NCBI RefSeq assembly: GCF_018128945.1
Contig: NZ_CP068393.1
Span: 2,666,001-2,730,000 of the forward strand
DNA length: 64,000 nt
Source of the DNA: Aristaeella hokkaidonensis
Lineage (GTDB): Bacteria; Bacillota; Clostridia; Christensenellales; Aristaeellaceae
Direction: 5' to 3'
Made by a program: the position numbers and the translations under genes
The notes under the pieces: model-generated
Seen by the model: the letters and a program-made list of their open reading frames with translations, nothing else
Told to the model about the DNA's origin: nothing
The model's database searches: none
In this document: piece after piece, positions 57,612-64,000 of the stretch
Numbering within the stretch: position 1 is the stretch's first letter
Layout: each line of letters starts with the position of its first letter

Positions 57612-58016
57612 ATGAGGTATTATCGGGTTCACACAGCAGACCAGGCATATCTGACCAAGCAGCCGAGGGGAATCTTTACCACTATAGGCAAACTGGTAGA
57701 TGCGGGTGTATTATCAGAAGCAGAAACGGAAGAATACTGGAACAACCGTCGGTATTTTGAGGACGTCCTTCCCGTTCCTCCCTTCTATGATCAGGGCAAC
57801 CCGGACGGAGCCATCACCTGGTTTAAAGATACGGCGGAAGGCAACCGGATCTGGGAAGAAATGACCTTCTACCGGAACATGGCTGCCAAATACGGCGTTC
57901 AGCTTTACCTTTCGGAATGCACCGACATTCCGGGAGAAATCATCTACGAGGATGATTTCCAGATCGCGGTCAAAAACCCGCGGAACGACATACCGATACA
58001 AACACATCAAATATAA
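57612..58016 (+). CDS. Conserved-looking protein of unknown function
   Basis: A 134-residue soluble protein. It starts at the ATG at 57612, nine bases after AAGGAGG; ATGs at 57591 and 57603 overlap or precede that site. The sequence is aromatic-rich (MRYYRVHTADQAYLTKQPRG at the start; EYWNNRRYFEDVLPVPPFYD in the middle) and ends in an acidic-to-basic tail. I do not recognise the family and see no catalytic motif. It lies behind the Tyr/His leader attenuator and 13 bases before a phosphodiesterase-like gene, so the two are likely one regulated unit. Confidence 0.7.
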   Translation: MRYYRVHTADQAYLTKQPRGIFTTIGKLVDAGVLSEAETEEYWNNRRYFEDVLPVPPFYDQGNPDGAITWFKDTAEGNRIWEEMTFYRNMAAKYGVQLYLSECTDIPGEIIYEDDFQIAVKNPRNDIPIQTHQI

Positions 58017-58029
58017 GGGGATCACCGTT

Positions 58030-59145
58030 ATGAAAAAACTGATCTGGCCTGATTACAAAAACTGTACCGCCAACCTGCCTAATTCCATCCTGAAGAAGTT
58101 CGGCGCACCCACCGTCGGGGATACGCTCCCCCTGCTGGATCAATACCTGGACAAGGATTACCGGAATATCGTCGTCCTGCTGCTGGACGGCATGGGAAAA
58201 CAGATCCTGGAGCATCACCTGAAGGCGGACGGGGCTTTCCGGAGCCATCTGGCAGGAATCTATCAGTCCGTCTTCCTTGCCACCACGGTCGCGGCCACCA
58301 CTTCCGTCCAGTCCGGACTGCAGCCTTGCGAGCATTGCTGGCTCGGCTGGGACTGCTACTATCCCCAGATTGACCAGAACGTGACGATGTTTTTCAACCT
58401 GATCCAGGGAACAGACCAGCCGGCGGCTGACTTCAATGTTCCGCTGACCTTCACGCCCTATGAGAACGTCCTGGACAGGCTGACCAGCGCCGGAACCAAA
58501 GCATACCGGCTGACGCCCTATGACGATCCCGCGCCCGGAAACATAGAGGAGTTCTGCCGCCGGATCAAAGCCCTCTGCGATGAACCGGACCGGAAATACA
58601 TCTTTGCCTACTGGGACGAGCCGGACGGTCTGCTGCACGACAACGGCTGTACTTCCGCTCCGGTGCATGAGGCCCTGATCGATATGGAGAACGCTGTTCA
58701 GAAAATTGCAGGTGAACTGGAAGATACCCTGCTCATCGTTACAGCCGATCATGGACACATTGATACGGATATTGCGTTCCTGCCGGACTATCCCGAACTG
58801 ATGGACTGCCTGGTCCGCACCCCCTCCCTGGAACCCCGCGCCATCAATTTCTTTATCAAGGAAGAAAAGAAAGCCTTCTTTGAAAATGAGTTCAGGAGGC
58901 GCTTCGGAGAAAAGTTCCTGCTGCTGACGAAGGCAGAAGTGATTGAACGGCAGCTGTTCGGTACCGCTGAACCCAGCAGGCAGTTCACAGGTAAACTGGG
59001 AGATTACATCGCCATTGCCACGGACACCCTATCCATCTGTTTCAAGGATCAGACCCCAAGGCCAAACTGGAAGTCCATGCACGGCAGCGTCACAGAGGAC
59101 GAAGTGCTGGTACCGCTGATCCTCTTTGACTGTAACGGGAATTAA
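58030..59145 (+). CDS. Alkaline phosphatase superfamily protein (nucleotide pyrophosphatase/phosphodiesterase-like)
   Basis: A 371-residue hydrolase with no signal peptide. It starts at 58030 (MKKLIWPDY) behind AAGGGG. VVLLLDGMGK near residue 46 supplies the first metal Asp, a Thr-rich stretch ATTVAATTSVQSG near 87 the nucleophile region, YWDEPDGLLHDNG near 199 the Asp/His pair, VTADHGHID near 240 the second Asp-His pair, and MHGS near 354 the last His. This is the metal site of the PF01663-type family. Substrate unknown; being cytoplasmic suggests a nucleotide or phosphodiester metabolite. Confidence 0.85.
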   Translation: MKKLIWPDYKNCTANLPNSILKKFGAPTVGDTLPLLDQYLDKDYRNIVVLLLDGMGKQILEHHLKADGAFRSHLAGIYQSVFLATTVAATTSVQSGLQPCEHCWLGWDCYYPQIDQNVTMFFNLIQGTDQPAADFNVPLTFTPYENVLDRLTSAGTKAYRLTPYDDPAPGNIEEFCRRIKALCDEPDRKYIFAYWDEPDGLLHDNGCTSAPVHEALIDMENAVQKIAGELEDTLLIVTADHGHIDTDIAFLPDYPELMDCLVRTPSLEPRAINFFIKEEKKAFFENEFRRRFGEKFLLLTKAEVIERQLFGTAEPSRQFTGKLGDYIAIATDTLSICFKDQTPRPNWKSMHGSVTEDEVLVPLILFDCNGN

Positions 59146-59216
59146 AGGAAGTCTTAATGTGATTTTTCATTAACCACCGCTTCCTTTGGAATTGCGTTGG
59201 AATCTCATTAAATCCA

Positions 59217-59246
59217 TTGACTCGGCCGGCCGCGGATCACTAGAAT
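59217..59246 (+). promoter_or_regulatory. Promoter of the alpha/beta hydrolase gene
   Basis: TTGACT (59217-59222), 18-base GC-rich spacer, TAGAAT (59241-59246). A GC-rich inverted repeat, CCGGCCGCGGATC against GGATCCCGGCCGG, covers the spacer and -10 and could act as an operator or weak terminator. Confidence 0.6.
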
Positions 59247-59308
59247 GAGGATCCCGGCCGGTCCTTCTGCTCTGTACCGAAACCGGAGAATAACAGGAGT
59301 TTCAGTAT

Positions 59309-60211
59309 ATGAAAAGAAGAAAAATATGGATTGTGATTCTCATCGTGGTAATCGGCCTGATTGATATCCTCGGGCTGAATTACCTGTCGGTGCTCAATAC
59401 AGCAAAAGCACGTTTTGCCGTCTATCAGGAAAAAGCACAAACCCTTCAGACTACCCAGGGAAAAGTCAGCTATATTGATGAAGGCAGCGGCACGCCGGTT
59501 CTGGTCTGCCACGGCATTTGCGGCGGATACGACCAGGGTTTTGACGTGCTGAAGGACAAAACGGATTCCTGCAGGGTCATCGCACCCTCCCGGTTCGGCT
59601 ATCCCGGAAGCGATCTCCCGGAAAACGCCTCTGTCGACCTGCAGGTGGAAGCCTATGTGGAACTGCTGGACGCGCTTGGGATTGAAAAGGCCTATGTGCT
59701 CGGAACCAGCGCCGGCGGCACCGTCGCCATCCGGATGGCCCTTGCCCATCCCGAACGGTGCAAAGGCCTGATCCTCTACTGTTCCGGTTATCCCAATGAA
59801 CAGGCGTCTGAAAAGAAGTCCGGGATCAGCGGTCCGCCGGCCTTCGTATGCAACGATTTCTGTATGTGGCTGTTCAGTCCGCTTTTTGAACCGCTGATGG
59901 GAATGGACAGCGATACCGTCCGGACTATCCTGCCCATTGCAGACCGGAAAGAGGGGATCCTGTTTGATTCCCGCGTCGTAAACGGAGCCAAAGCCGGGCA
60001 CTTTGAGGACTATAACCTGGAAAAATCCCAGGTTCCTGTGCTGATCATCCATGCAAAGGATGATAAACTGGCTTCCTTTGCATCCGCGGAAGAGTGGAGC
60101 CGCCGCATTCCGAACTGCACCTTCCTCCCGATTCCCGACGGCGGGCATACCATGCGGGGGCATGCCGCGGAAATCAGCCAGGCCCTGGATCAGTTCATCA
60201 AGGCCGAATAA
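59309..60211 (+). CDS. Membrane-anchored alpha/beta hydrolase
   Basis: A 300-residue protein with one N-terminal membrane anchor (about 6-25) and an alpha/beta hydrolase domain outside. VLVCHGICGGYDQG near residue 65 is the oxyanion region, VLGTSAGGTVAIRMAL near 131 the Ser nucleophile elbow, IIHAKDDKLAS near 248 the Asp, and PDGGHTMRGH near 278 the His. AGGAG lies before the ATG. Substrate unknown. Confidence 0.9.
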   Translation: MKRRKIWIVILIVVIGLIDILGLNYLSVLNTAKARFAVYQEKAQTLQTTQGKVSYIDEGSGTPVLVCHGICGGYDQGFDVLKDKTDSCRVIAPSRFGYPGSDLPENASVDLQVEAYVELLDALGIEKAYVLGTSAGGTVAIRMALAHPERCKGLILYCSGYPNEQASEKKSGISGPPAFVCNDFCMWLFSPLFEPLMGMDSDTVRTILPIADRKEGILFDSRVVNGAKAGHFEDYNLEKSQVPVLIIHAKDDKLASFASAEEWSRRIPNCTFLPIPDGGHTMRGHAAEISQALDQFIKAE

Positions 60212-60391
60212 CCCGGAATTGATATTTCGTCAGACCGCCCTGGTAGGCCGTACGGAAGAAGAGCAGGAAAAGTATGATACCGGCCGCCTGAAAATCCTGC
60301 CGGATATGATCCTGGCAACAGCAAGACTGTAAAGACCGTTCATCCGCACAGCATTTCCTGTGTATTTATAGGAACAACCGGATAAATCCTC

Positions 60392-60420
60392 TGGATATTC
60401 TGAGGGAAGATCATTATAAT
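60392..60420 (+). promoter_or_regulatory. Promoter of the PTS EIIC-like gene
   Basis: TATAAT (60415-60420) with TGGATA (60392-60397) 17 bases upstream. Confidence 0.55.
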
Positions 60421-60441
60421 CTTCCCTTGAAATATTGTTTT

Positions 60442-60459
60442 TGGCACTTCATTGTGCCA
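60442..60459 (+). promoter_or_regulatory. Short hairpin abutting the EIIC ribosome binding site
   Basis: TGGCAC and GTGCCA form a 6-bp stem with a 6-base loop, ending two bases before the GGAGG of the next gene. It may modulate translation start. Confidence 0.45.
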
Positions 60460-60472
60460 CGGAGGAAGAAGA

Positions 60473-61552
60473 ATGAAAGCTTTTCTGAAGAGGAAAAACA
60501 TCGTCATCTCACTGAAGCGCTACGGCATTGACGCACTGGGCGCCATGGCACAGGGTCTGTTCTGCTCCCTGCTGATCGGAACCATCATCAACACCTTCGG
60601 CGCGCAGCTTCATATTCCGTTCCTGACAAAGACCGTCGCAACCATCGGCGGTGTGGACTACACTGTGGGCGGCATGGCTTCCGCCATGAGCGGCCCGGCC
60701 ATGGCCATCGCCATCGGCTACGCGCTGCAGTGTCCTCCCCTGGTGCTTTTCTCCATGACGACCGTCGGTTTCGCGGCGAATGCCCTCGGCGGCGCTGGCG
60801 GACCGCTGGCAGTGCTCTTTGTGGCTATCATCGCAGCTGAATTCGGCAAAGCCGTTTCCAAGGAAACCAAAATCGATATCCTGGTAACTCCCCTGGTGAC
60901 CATCGGCGTGGGCGTGCTCCTGTCCTGGCTGATTGCTCCTGCCCTCGGCAAAGCCGCCATGGCTGTCGGCAACGTCATTAAATGGGCAACCGAGCTGCAG
61001 CCCTTCCTGATGGGTATCCTGGTCTCTGTAATCGTGGGTGTTGCCCTGACGCTCCCCATTTCCTCCGCGGCGATCTGCGCGGCATTGCTGCTGACCGGCC
61101 TGGCCGGCGGCGCGGCTGTTGCAGGCTGCTGTGCGCAGATGGTCGGCTTCGCGGTTATCTCCTTTAAGGAAAACAAGGTCGGCGGACTGGTGTCCCAGGG
61201 TCTCGGCACCTCCATGCTGCAGATGGGCAACATCGTGAAGAATCCCCGGATATGGATCGCGCCTACCCTGGCCTCCGCTATCACCGGCCCCATCGCCACC
61301 TGCGTATTCAAAATGGAAATGAACGGCGCCCCCATCTCCTCCGGCATGGGCACCTGCGGCCTGGTAGGCCCCCTGGGCGTTTACACCGGCTGGGTCAACG
61401 ACGTGGCCGCCGGCACCAAGGCAGCCATCACCGGCTTTGACTGGCTGGGCCTTGTCCTGATCTGCCTGGTGCTTCCCGCTGTACTCTCCCTGATCATTCA
61501 CTTCTTTGTCCGGAAAGCCGGCTGGGTCAAGGACGGGGACCTGAAGATCTGA
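60473..61552 (+). CDS. PTS EIIC-like membrane transporter (orphan)
   Basis: A 359-residue integral membrane protein with about nine hydrophobic segments, starting at 60473 behind GGAGG. The pattern ALGAMAQGLFCSLLIGTI, GGVDYTVGGMASAMSGPAMA and NGAPISSGMGTCGLVGPLG is that of the PTS_EIIC_2 family (PF13303-like), stand-alone relatives of sugar-permease IIC subunits. No EIIA, EIIB or HPr gene is nearby, so it may not be a true phosphotransferase permease. Substrate unknown. Confidence 0.85.
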   Translation: MKAFLKRKNIVISLKRYGIDALGAMAQGLFCSLLIGTIINTFGAQLHIPFLTKTVATIGGVDYTVGGMASAMSGPAMAIAIGYALQCPPLVLFSMTTVGFAANALGGAGGPLAVLFVAIIAAEFGKAVSKETKIDILVTPLVTIGVGVLLSWLIAPALGKAAMAVGNVIKWATELQPFLMGILVSVIVGVALTLPISSAAICAALLLTGLAGGAAVAGCCAQMVGFAVISFKENKVGGLVSQGLGTSMLQMGNIVKNPRIWIAPTLASAITGPIATCVFKMEMNGAPISSGMGTCGLVGPLGVYTGWVNDVAAGTKAAITGFDWLGLVLICLVLPAVLSLIIHFFVRKAGWVKDGDLKI

Positions 61553-61574
61553 TCAACCAGAAACGGAGCATCCT

Positions 61575-62120
61575 ATGGACCAGAACATACTCCCCGAGCG
61601 GCTGGAGCGGAATACAATCTACGAAAGCGACTACGTCTGCCTTTATACAGATAAGGTAAAGCTCTCCAGCGGATATATCATTGAGAAATACCATCAGATC
61701 CATTACCCGCATCAGGCTGTCAGCATCGTCATCTTCAATGAGAAAAACGAGATCCTGATGATCCGGGAAAAAAGATATACCGTCGGCCGGCTGGAATGGG
61801 AAATCCCGGCCGGAAAAATCGAAGACGGTGAAAGCAAAGAGAACGCGGCCCGGCGGGAAGCCATGGAGGAAACCGGCTGTACCCTGAAGGACCTGACCTT
61901 CCTCTGCTCCCAGAACCCGGCCAACGGCATGTCAGACTGCCTCTGCCATGTGTTCGCCGCCCGGGTGGATACCGAAGGCAGCATCCGGGACACGGACGAG
62001 GTCGCCTCCAAGGTCTGGATGCCTGTGGAACAGGTAAAGGAGATGCTACGGAAGAACGAAACCCATTGCGGCGTTTCCATGCTGGCGATCCTGTTTGCCC
62101 TTGAGTTTTATCAGCATTGA
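61575..62120 (+). CDS. Nudix hydrolase (ADP-ribose pyrophosphatase-like)
   Basis: A 181-residue Nudix protein. The box GKIEDGESKENAARREAMEETG near residues 81-102 fits GX5EX7REUXEEXGU. WEIPAGKIEDGE and the later CSQNPANGMSD match the ADP-ribose pyrophosphatase subgroup. CGGAG precedes the ATG at 61575. It is the first of four closely spaced + strand genes of housekeeping-hydrolase type. The natural substrate is a guess from subgroup. Confidence 0.92.
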   Translation: MDQNILPERLERNTIYESDYVCLYTDKVKLSSGYIIEKYHQIHYPHQAVSIVIFNEKNEILMIREKRYTVGRLEWEIPAGKIEDGESKENAARREAMEETGCTLKDLTFLCSQNPANGMSDCLCHVFAARVDTEGSIRDTDEVASKVWMPVEQVKEMLRKNETHCGVSMLAILFALEFYQH

Positions 62121-62162
62121 TCCTTTATACGACACCACTCTTTCTGAAAAGGAAATAATCCT

Positions 62163-62702
62163 ATGATATACTGGGTTAAGACACCGCCCCCGGCTGACAT
62201 TGATTACAATGAGTACAAGCCATTTTTCCGGAACGACTGGTTCCGGAATCACTATATGTTTTTCGCATACTGGCTGATGGCGGTGCTGGCCGTTCTGCTC
62301 TTTGTGACCGGCGGAATGAAAGGTGTTTCCTGGTTTCTCCGGATTCCGGTTTTTGTGCTGGTTTTCCTGGCGCATGAACTGCTGCACATCCTGGTAATCT
62401 ACCGGATCGGGGATATTTACCTGAGCCATTCCGGGCTCTTCTTCTGGATGAATACCAATGCTGAAATGTCCAAAGGCCGGTTCTGGCTGTTTATGACCCT
62501 GCCCCTTCTTACGCTGACCCTTGTTCCGGCAGCCCTCCTTCTGCTGAACACCGGCGCCTTACGGCCTTATCTCCTGTATATTGCCTGGAGTAACGCGATC
62601 ATCGCGTCCTCAGATATCATCAATTCTCCGCTGATCCTGCTGAAGCCGAATGGTTCTGTGTTCTGCAGAGGTTTCTGCAAAACCGGTATGAAACGGAGCT
62701 GA
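62163..62702 (+). CDS. DUF3267-like membrane protein with HExxH motif
   Basis: A 179-residue membrane protein with four hydrophobic segments. VFVLVFLAHELLHILVIYRIG near residues 60-80 contains HELLH inside a membrane helix, the layout of putative intramembrane zinc proteases (DUF3267 and relatives). A further Asp in SSDIINSPL near residue 150 could be the third ligand. AAGGA lies nine bases before the ATG. No substrate can be proposed. Confidence 0.75.
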   Translation: MIYWVKTPPPADIDYNEYKPFFRNDWFRNHYMFFAYWLMAVLAVLLFVTGGMKGVSWFLRIPVFVLVFLAHELLHILVIYRIGDIYLSHSGLFFWMNTNAEMSKGRFWLFMTLPLLTLTLVPAALLLLNTGALRPYLLYIAWSNAIIASSDIINSPLILLKPNGSVFCRGFCKTGMKRS

Positions 62703-62710
62703 TCCGCATT

Positions 62711-63292
62711 ATGAATCAGAAAACTATCACCACCATCATTTTCGTCCGGCACGCACAGTCTGTATTCGGCAGCGATGACCGGAACCGGCCCCTTTCAGAC
62801 GCGGGCCTGGAAGACCGTAAGATCGTGGCGGAAACCCTCCGGGACAGGAAGATCGACGCCTTCCTGAGCAGCTCTTACAAAAGAAGCATGGATACTATCC
62901 GCCCCTCCGCCGAACTGCGGAATATGGACATCCGGACGGATGAGCGGTTCCGGGAACGGCAGTGCGGAGATTTCACTTCCGATTCTCTGGCCAGGCGATG
63001 GGCGGATTTCTCCTGGGCAGAGGAAAACGGCGAATGCCTCGCTTCCGTACAGGGCCGGAATATGGAAGCCCTGCGGGACGTGCTTCAGGATTATGCCGGA
63101 CAGACCGTTGTCATCGGCACCCACGGCACCGCCCTCAGCACCATCCTGAATTTCTATAATCCGCGCTTCGGCCTGCAGGACTTTCTCCGGATTGTCAGCT
63201 GGATGCCGTATGTCATTGAACTGACCTTCGACGGAGACAAGCTGATCAGCGTCAAGGAACTGAATCATGTGGACAAAGAAATCTCAAAATAA
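62711..63292 (+). CDS. Histidine phosphatase (phosphoglycerate mutase-like)
   Basis: A 193-residue branch 1 histidine phosphatase. IIFVRHAQSVFG near residue 10 holds the phosphoacceptor His, SSYKRSMDTIRPSAE the Arg of the pocket, RERQCGDF near 77 the acid residue, and VVIGTHGTALS near 138 the second catalytic His. It starts nine bases after the preceding stop, in the same run of small + genes. The substrate is unknown; these enzymes act on a wide range of phosphomonoesters. Confidence 0.9.
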   Translation: MNQKTITTIIFVRHAQSVFGSDDRNRPLSDAGLEDRKIVAETLRDRKIDAFLSSSYKRSMDTIRPSAELRNMDIRTDERFRERQCGDFTSDSLARRWADFSWAEENGECLASVQGRNMEALRDVLQDYAGQTVVIGTHGTALSTILNFYNPRFGLQDFLRIVSWMPYVIELTFDGDKLISVKELNHVDKEISK

Positions 63293-63325
63293 ATCCATCA
63301 ACCACAATAAAGGAGGAATCTCACC

Positions 63326-63556
63326 ATGCCCCATGTTGAAATCAACTGCTATCCCGGAAGAACCGAGGAAATCAAGCAAAAGTGTGCGGAAAAGATCGCG
63401 GAAGATATCGCGGCCACCCTGGGCTGCAATCTCTCCAGCGTATCCGTGACCATCCGTGAAGTGCCCCAGGAAGACTGGAAAGCCCAGGTCTGGGATGAAA
63501 AAATCATGACCTCCGGAGAGACCCTGTACAAGAAGCCGGGCTATACCTGCGACTGA
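63326..63556 (+). CDS. pptA: PptA-like tautomerase (4-oxalocrotonate tautomerase family)
   Basis: A 76-residue protein starting Met-Pro, the Pro being the catalytic residue exposed after Met removal. MPHVEINCYPGRTEE at the start and EDWKAQVWDEKI with KKPGYTC at the end resemble E. coli PptA closely. AAAGGAGG lies before the ATG. The physiological substrate of the family is unknown. It may be co-transcribed with the phosphatase gene 33 bases upstream. Confidence 0.85.
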   Translation: MPHVEINCYPGRTEEIKQKCAEKIAEDIAATLGCNLSSVSVTIREVPQEDWKAQVWDEKIMTSGETLYKKPGYTCD

Positions 63557-63575
63557 CATATCTCCCGGCGGATCC

Positions 63576-63604
63576 TTGACCCTCCATTGTTAGAGATGTA
63601 TAAT
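63576..63604 (+). promoter_or_regulatory. Promoter of the FMN-binding protein gene
   Basis: TTGACC (63576-63581), 17-base spacer, TATAAT (63599-63604). A short TTGTC/GACAA hairpin (about 63632-63645) lies just before the AAGGAGG site. Confidence 0.8.
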
Positions 63605-63658
63605 TCATCTATGGTAGCAACTATATAAGATTTGTCTGCGGACAAGGAGGAAAACTAC

Positions 63659-64000
63659 ATGAAGAAAAGGCTGCTGGCCCTGCTGACCGCGCTGGCCATG
63701 ATTTTGGGTTGCGCGTCTGTCATGGCTGAAACCACCACCGAAACCACCGGAACTGCTACAGTGAAGGGCTTCGGCGGAGACATCACCGTTACTGTCACCC
63801 TGGACGGTGCCGACATCAAGGATGTACAGATCACCGGCGACGGTGAAACCGAAGGCATCGGTTCCAAGATCATCAACGAATGGCCCAATGCCTTCATCGA
63901 ATACAACGGCATTGTGGACACCTACACCGGCGCTACCTTTGCAGGAATCACCCGTGAAGCCGTCATCGCCGCCATGCGTGAAGCGCTGACAAATGCCGGC
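63659..64000 (+). CDS. Exported FMN-binding-domain protein (partial, 3' end outside the window)
   Basis: The first 114 codons are visible, running to the right edge. An N-terminal signal (LLALLTALAMILGC) contains a possible lipobox ending in LGC; alternatively the signal is cleaved after VMA. Then comes an FMN-binding (PF04205-like) domain: GFGGDITVTVTLDGADIKDVQI and the DTYTGATFAGITREAV segment, whose TGAT is the covalent flavin attachment motif made by ApbE. Such domains occur in electron-transfer proteins of anaerobes such as NQR/RNF and extracellular flavin systems. Confidence 0.88.
   Translation, partial: MKKRLLALLTALAMILGCASVMAETTTETTGTATVKGFGGDITVTVTLDGADIKDVQITGDGETEGIGSKIINEWPNAFIEYNGIVDTYTGATFAGITREAVIAAMREALTNAG

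Noticed and set aside
57339-57632. A 97-codon frame on - across the leader attenuator
   Set aside because: Antisense to a region with promoter, leader peptide and terminator; no ribosome binding site.

Overview
The window looks like the chromosome of a GC-rich, anaerobic, Gram-positive Clostridia. The evidence is a SpoIID-type protein, an FtsK/SpoIIIE translocase, rubrerythrin, a PPi-dependent phosphofructokinase, PyrK/PyrDB-type pyrimidine synthesis, consensus sigma-A promoters, and AGGAGG ribosome binding sites. The species cannot be named from reading alone; the complete 16S and 23S genes here would settle it.

Layout. 1-4.3 kb: the end of an upstream gene, a SpoIID/SH3 protein and a two-component pair, all on +. 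4.3-17.2 kb: a leftward purine operon, purE-purF-purM-purN-purO-purH(AICAR transformylase only)-purD-purL-fhs. 17.2-26.4 kb: a leftward pyrimidine operon, pyrC-carB-pyrK-pyrD-pyrF-pyrE-pyrB-pyrI, preceded by a leader with the architecture of a PyrR attenuator. A strong terminator separates the two operons. Their gene junctions carry small arrays of a 7-bp repeat seen nowhere else in the window. 26.4-33.3 kb: an alpha/beta hydrolase, ftsK, a secreted DUF3298-like protein, a membrane-anchored protein and rubrerythrin.

33.3-43.7 kb is an AT-richer island holding a class II lanthipeptide cluster on the minus strand: precursor lanA, a decayed second precursor, lanM, an iron-sulfur-flavoprotein-like reductase, an ABC immunity set (lanF-lanE-lanG) and lanT. 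Its edges hold a 42-bp direct repeat of the lanT start, a decayed reading frame and a frameshifted LacI-type helix-turn-helix fragment, all signs of past rearrangement. 43.7-46.9 kb: HD-domain, DUF2804 and DUF218 proteins. 47-52.7 kb: a leftward rRNA operon (16S-23S-5S-tRNA-Asn) with a consensus promoter and an unusual repeat-rich tail. 52.8-64 kb: + strand genes, namely a 23S rRNA methyltransferase, a probably acquired CPBP protease, PPi-PFK, a tyrosine/histidine-rich leader peptide with attenuator before two genes of unclear role, an alpha/beta hydrolase, an orphan PTS EIIC, a Nudix hydrolase, a DUF3267 protein, a histidine phosphatase, a PptA-like tautomerase, and the start of an FMN-binding protein.

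How the parts fit. The two nucleotide operons give most of IMP and UMP synthesis; carA, purB, purC and pyrR are not in the window. Fhs makes the formyl donor used by PurN and the AICAR transformylase of the same operon. Three points depart from the textbook purine pathway: PurF lacks the N-terminal cysteine nucleophile, PurH is only its transformylase half, and the missing cyclohydrolase is supplied by a PurO-type enzyme. The most novel-looking regulatory element is the leader at 57.36-57.61 kb, where a Tyr/His-rich peptide overlaps mutually exclusive RNA pairings that end in a terminator.
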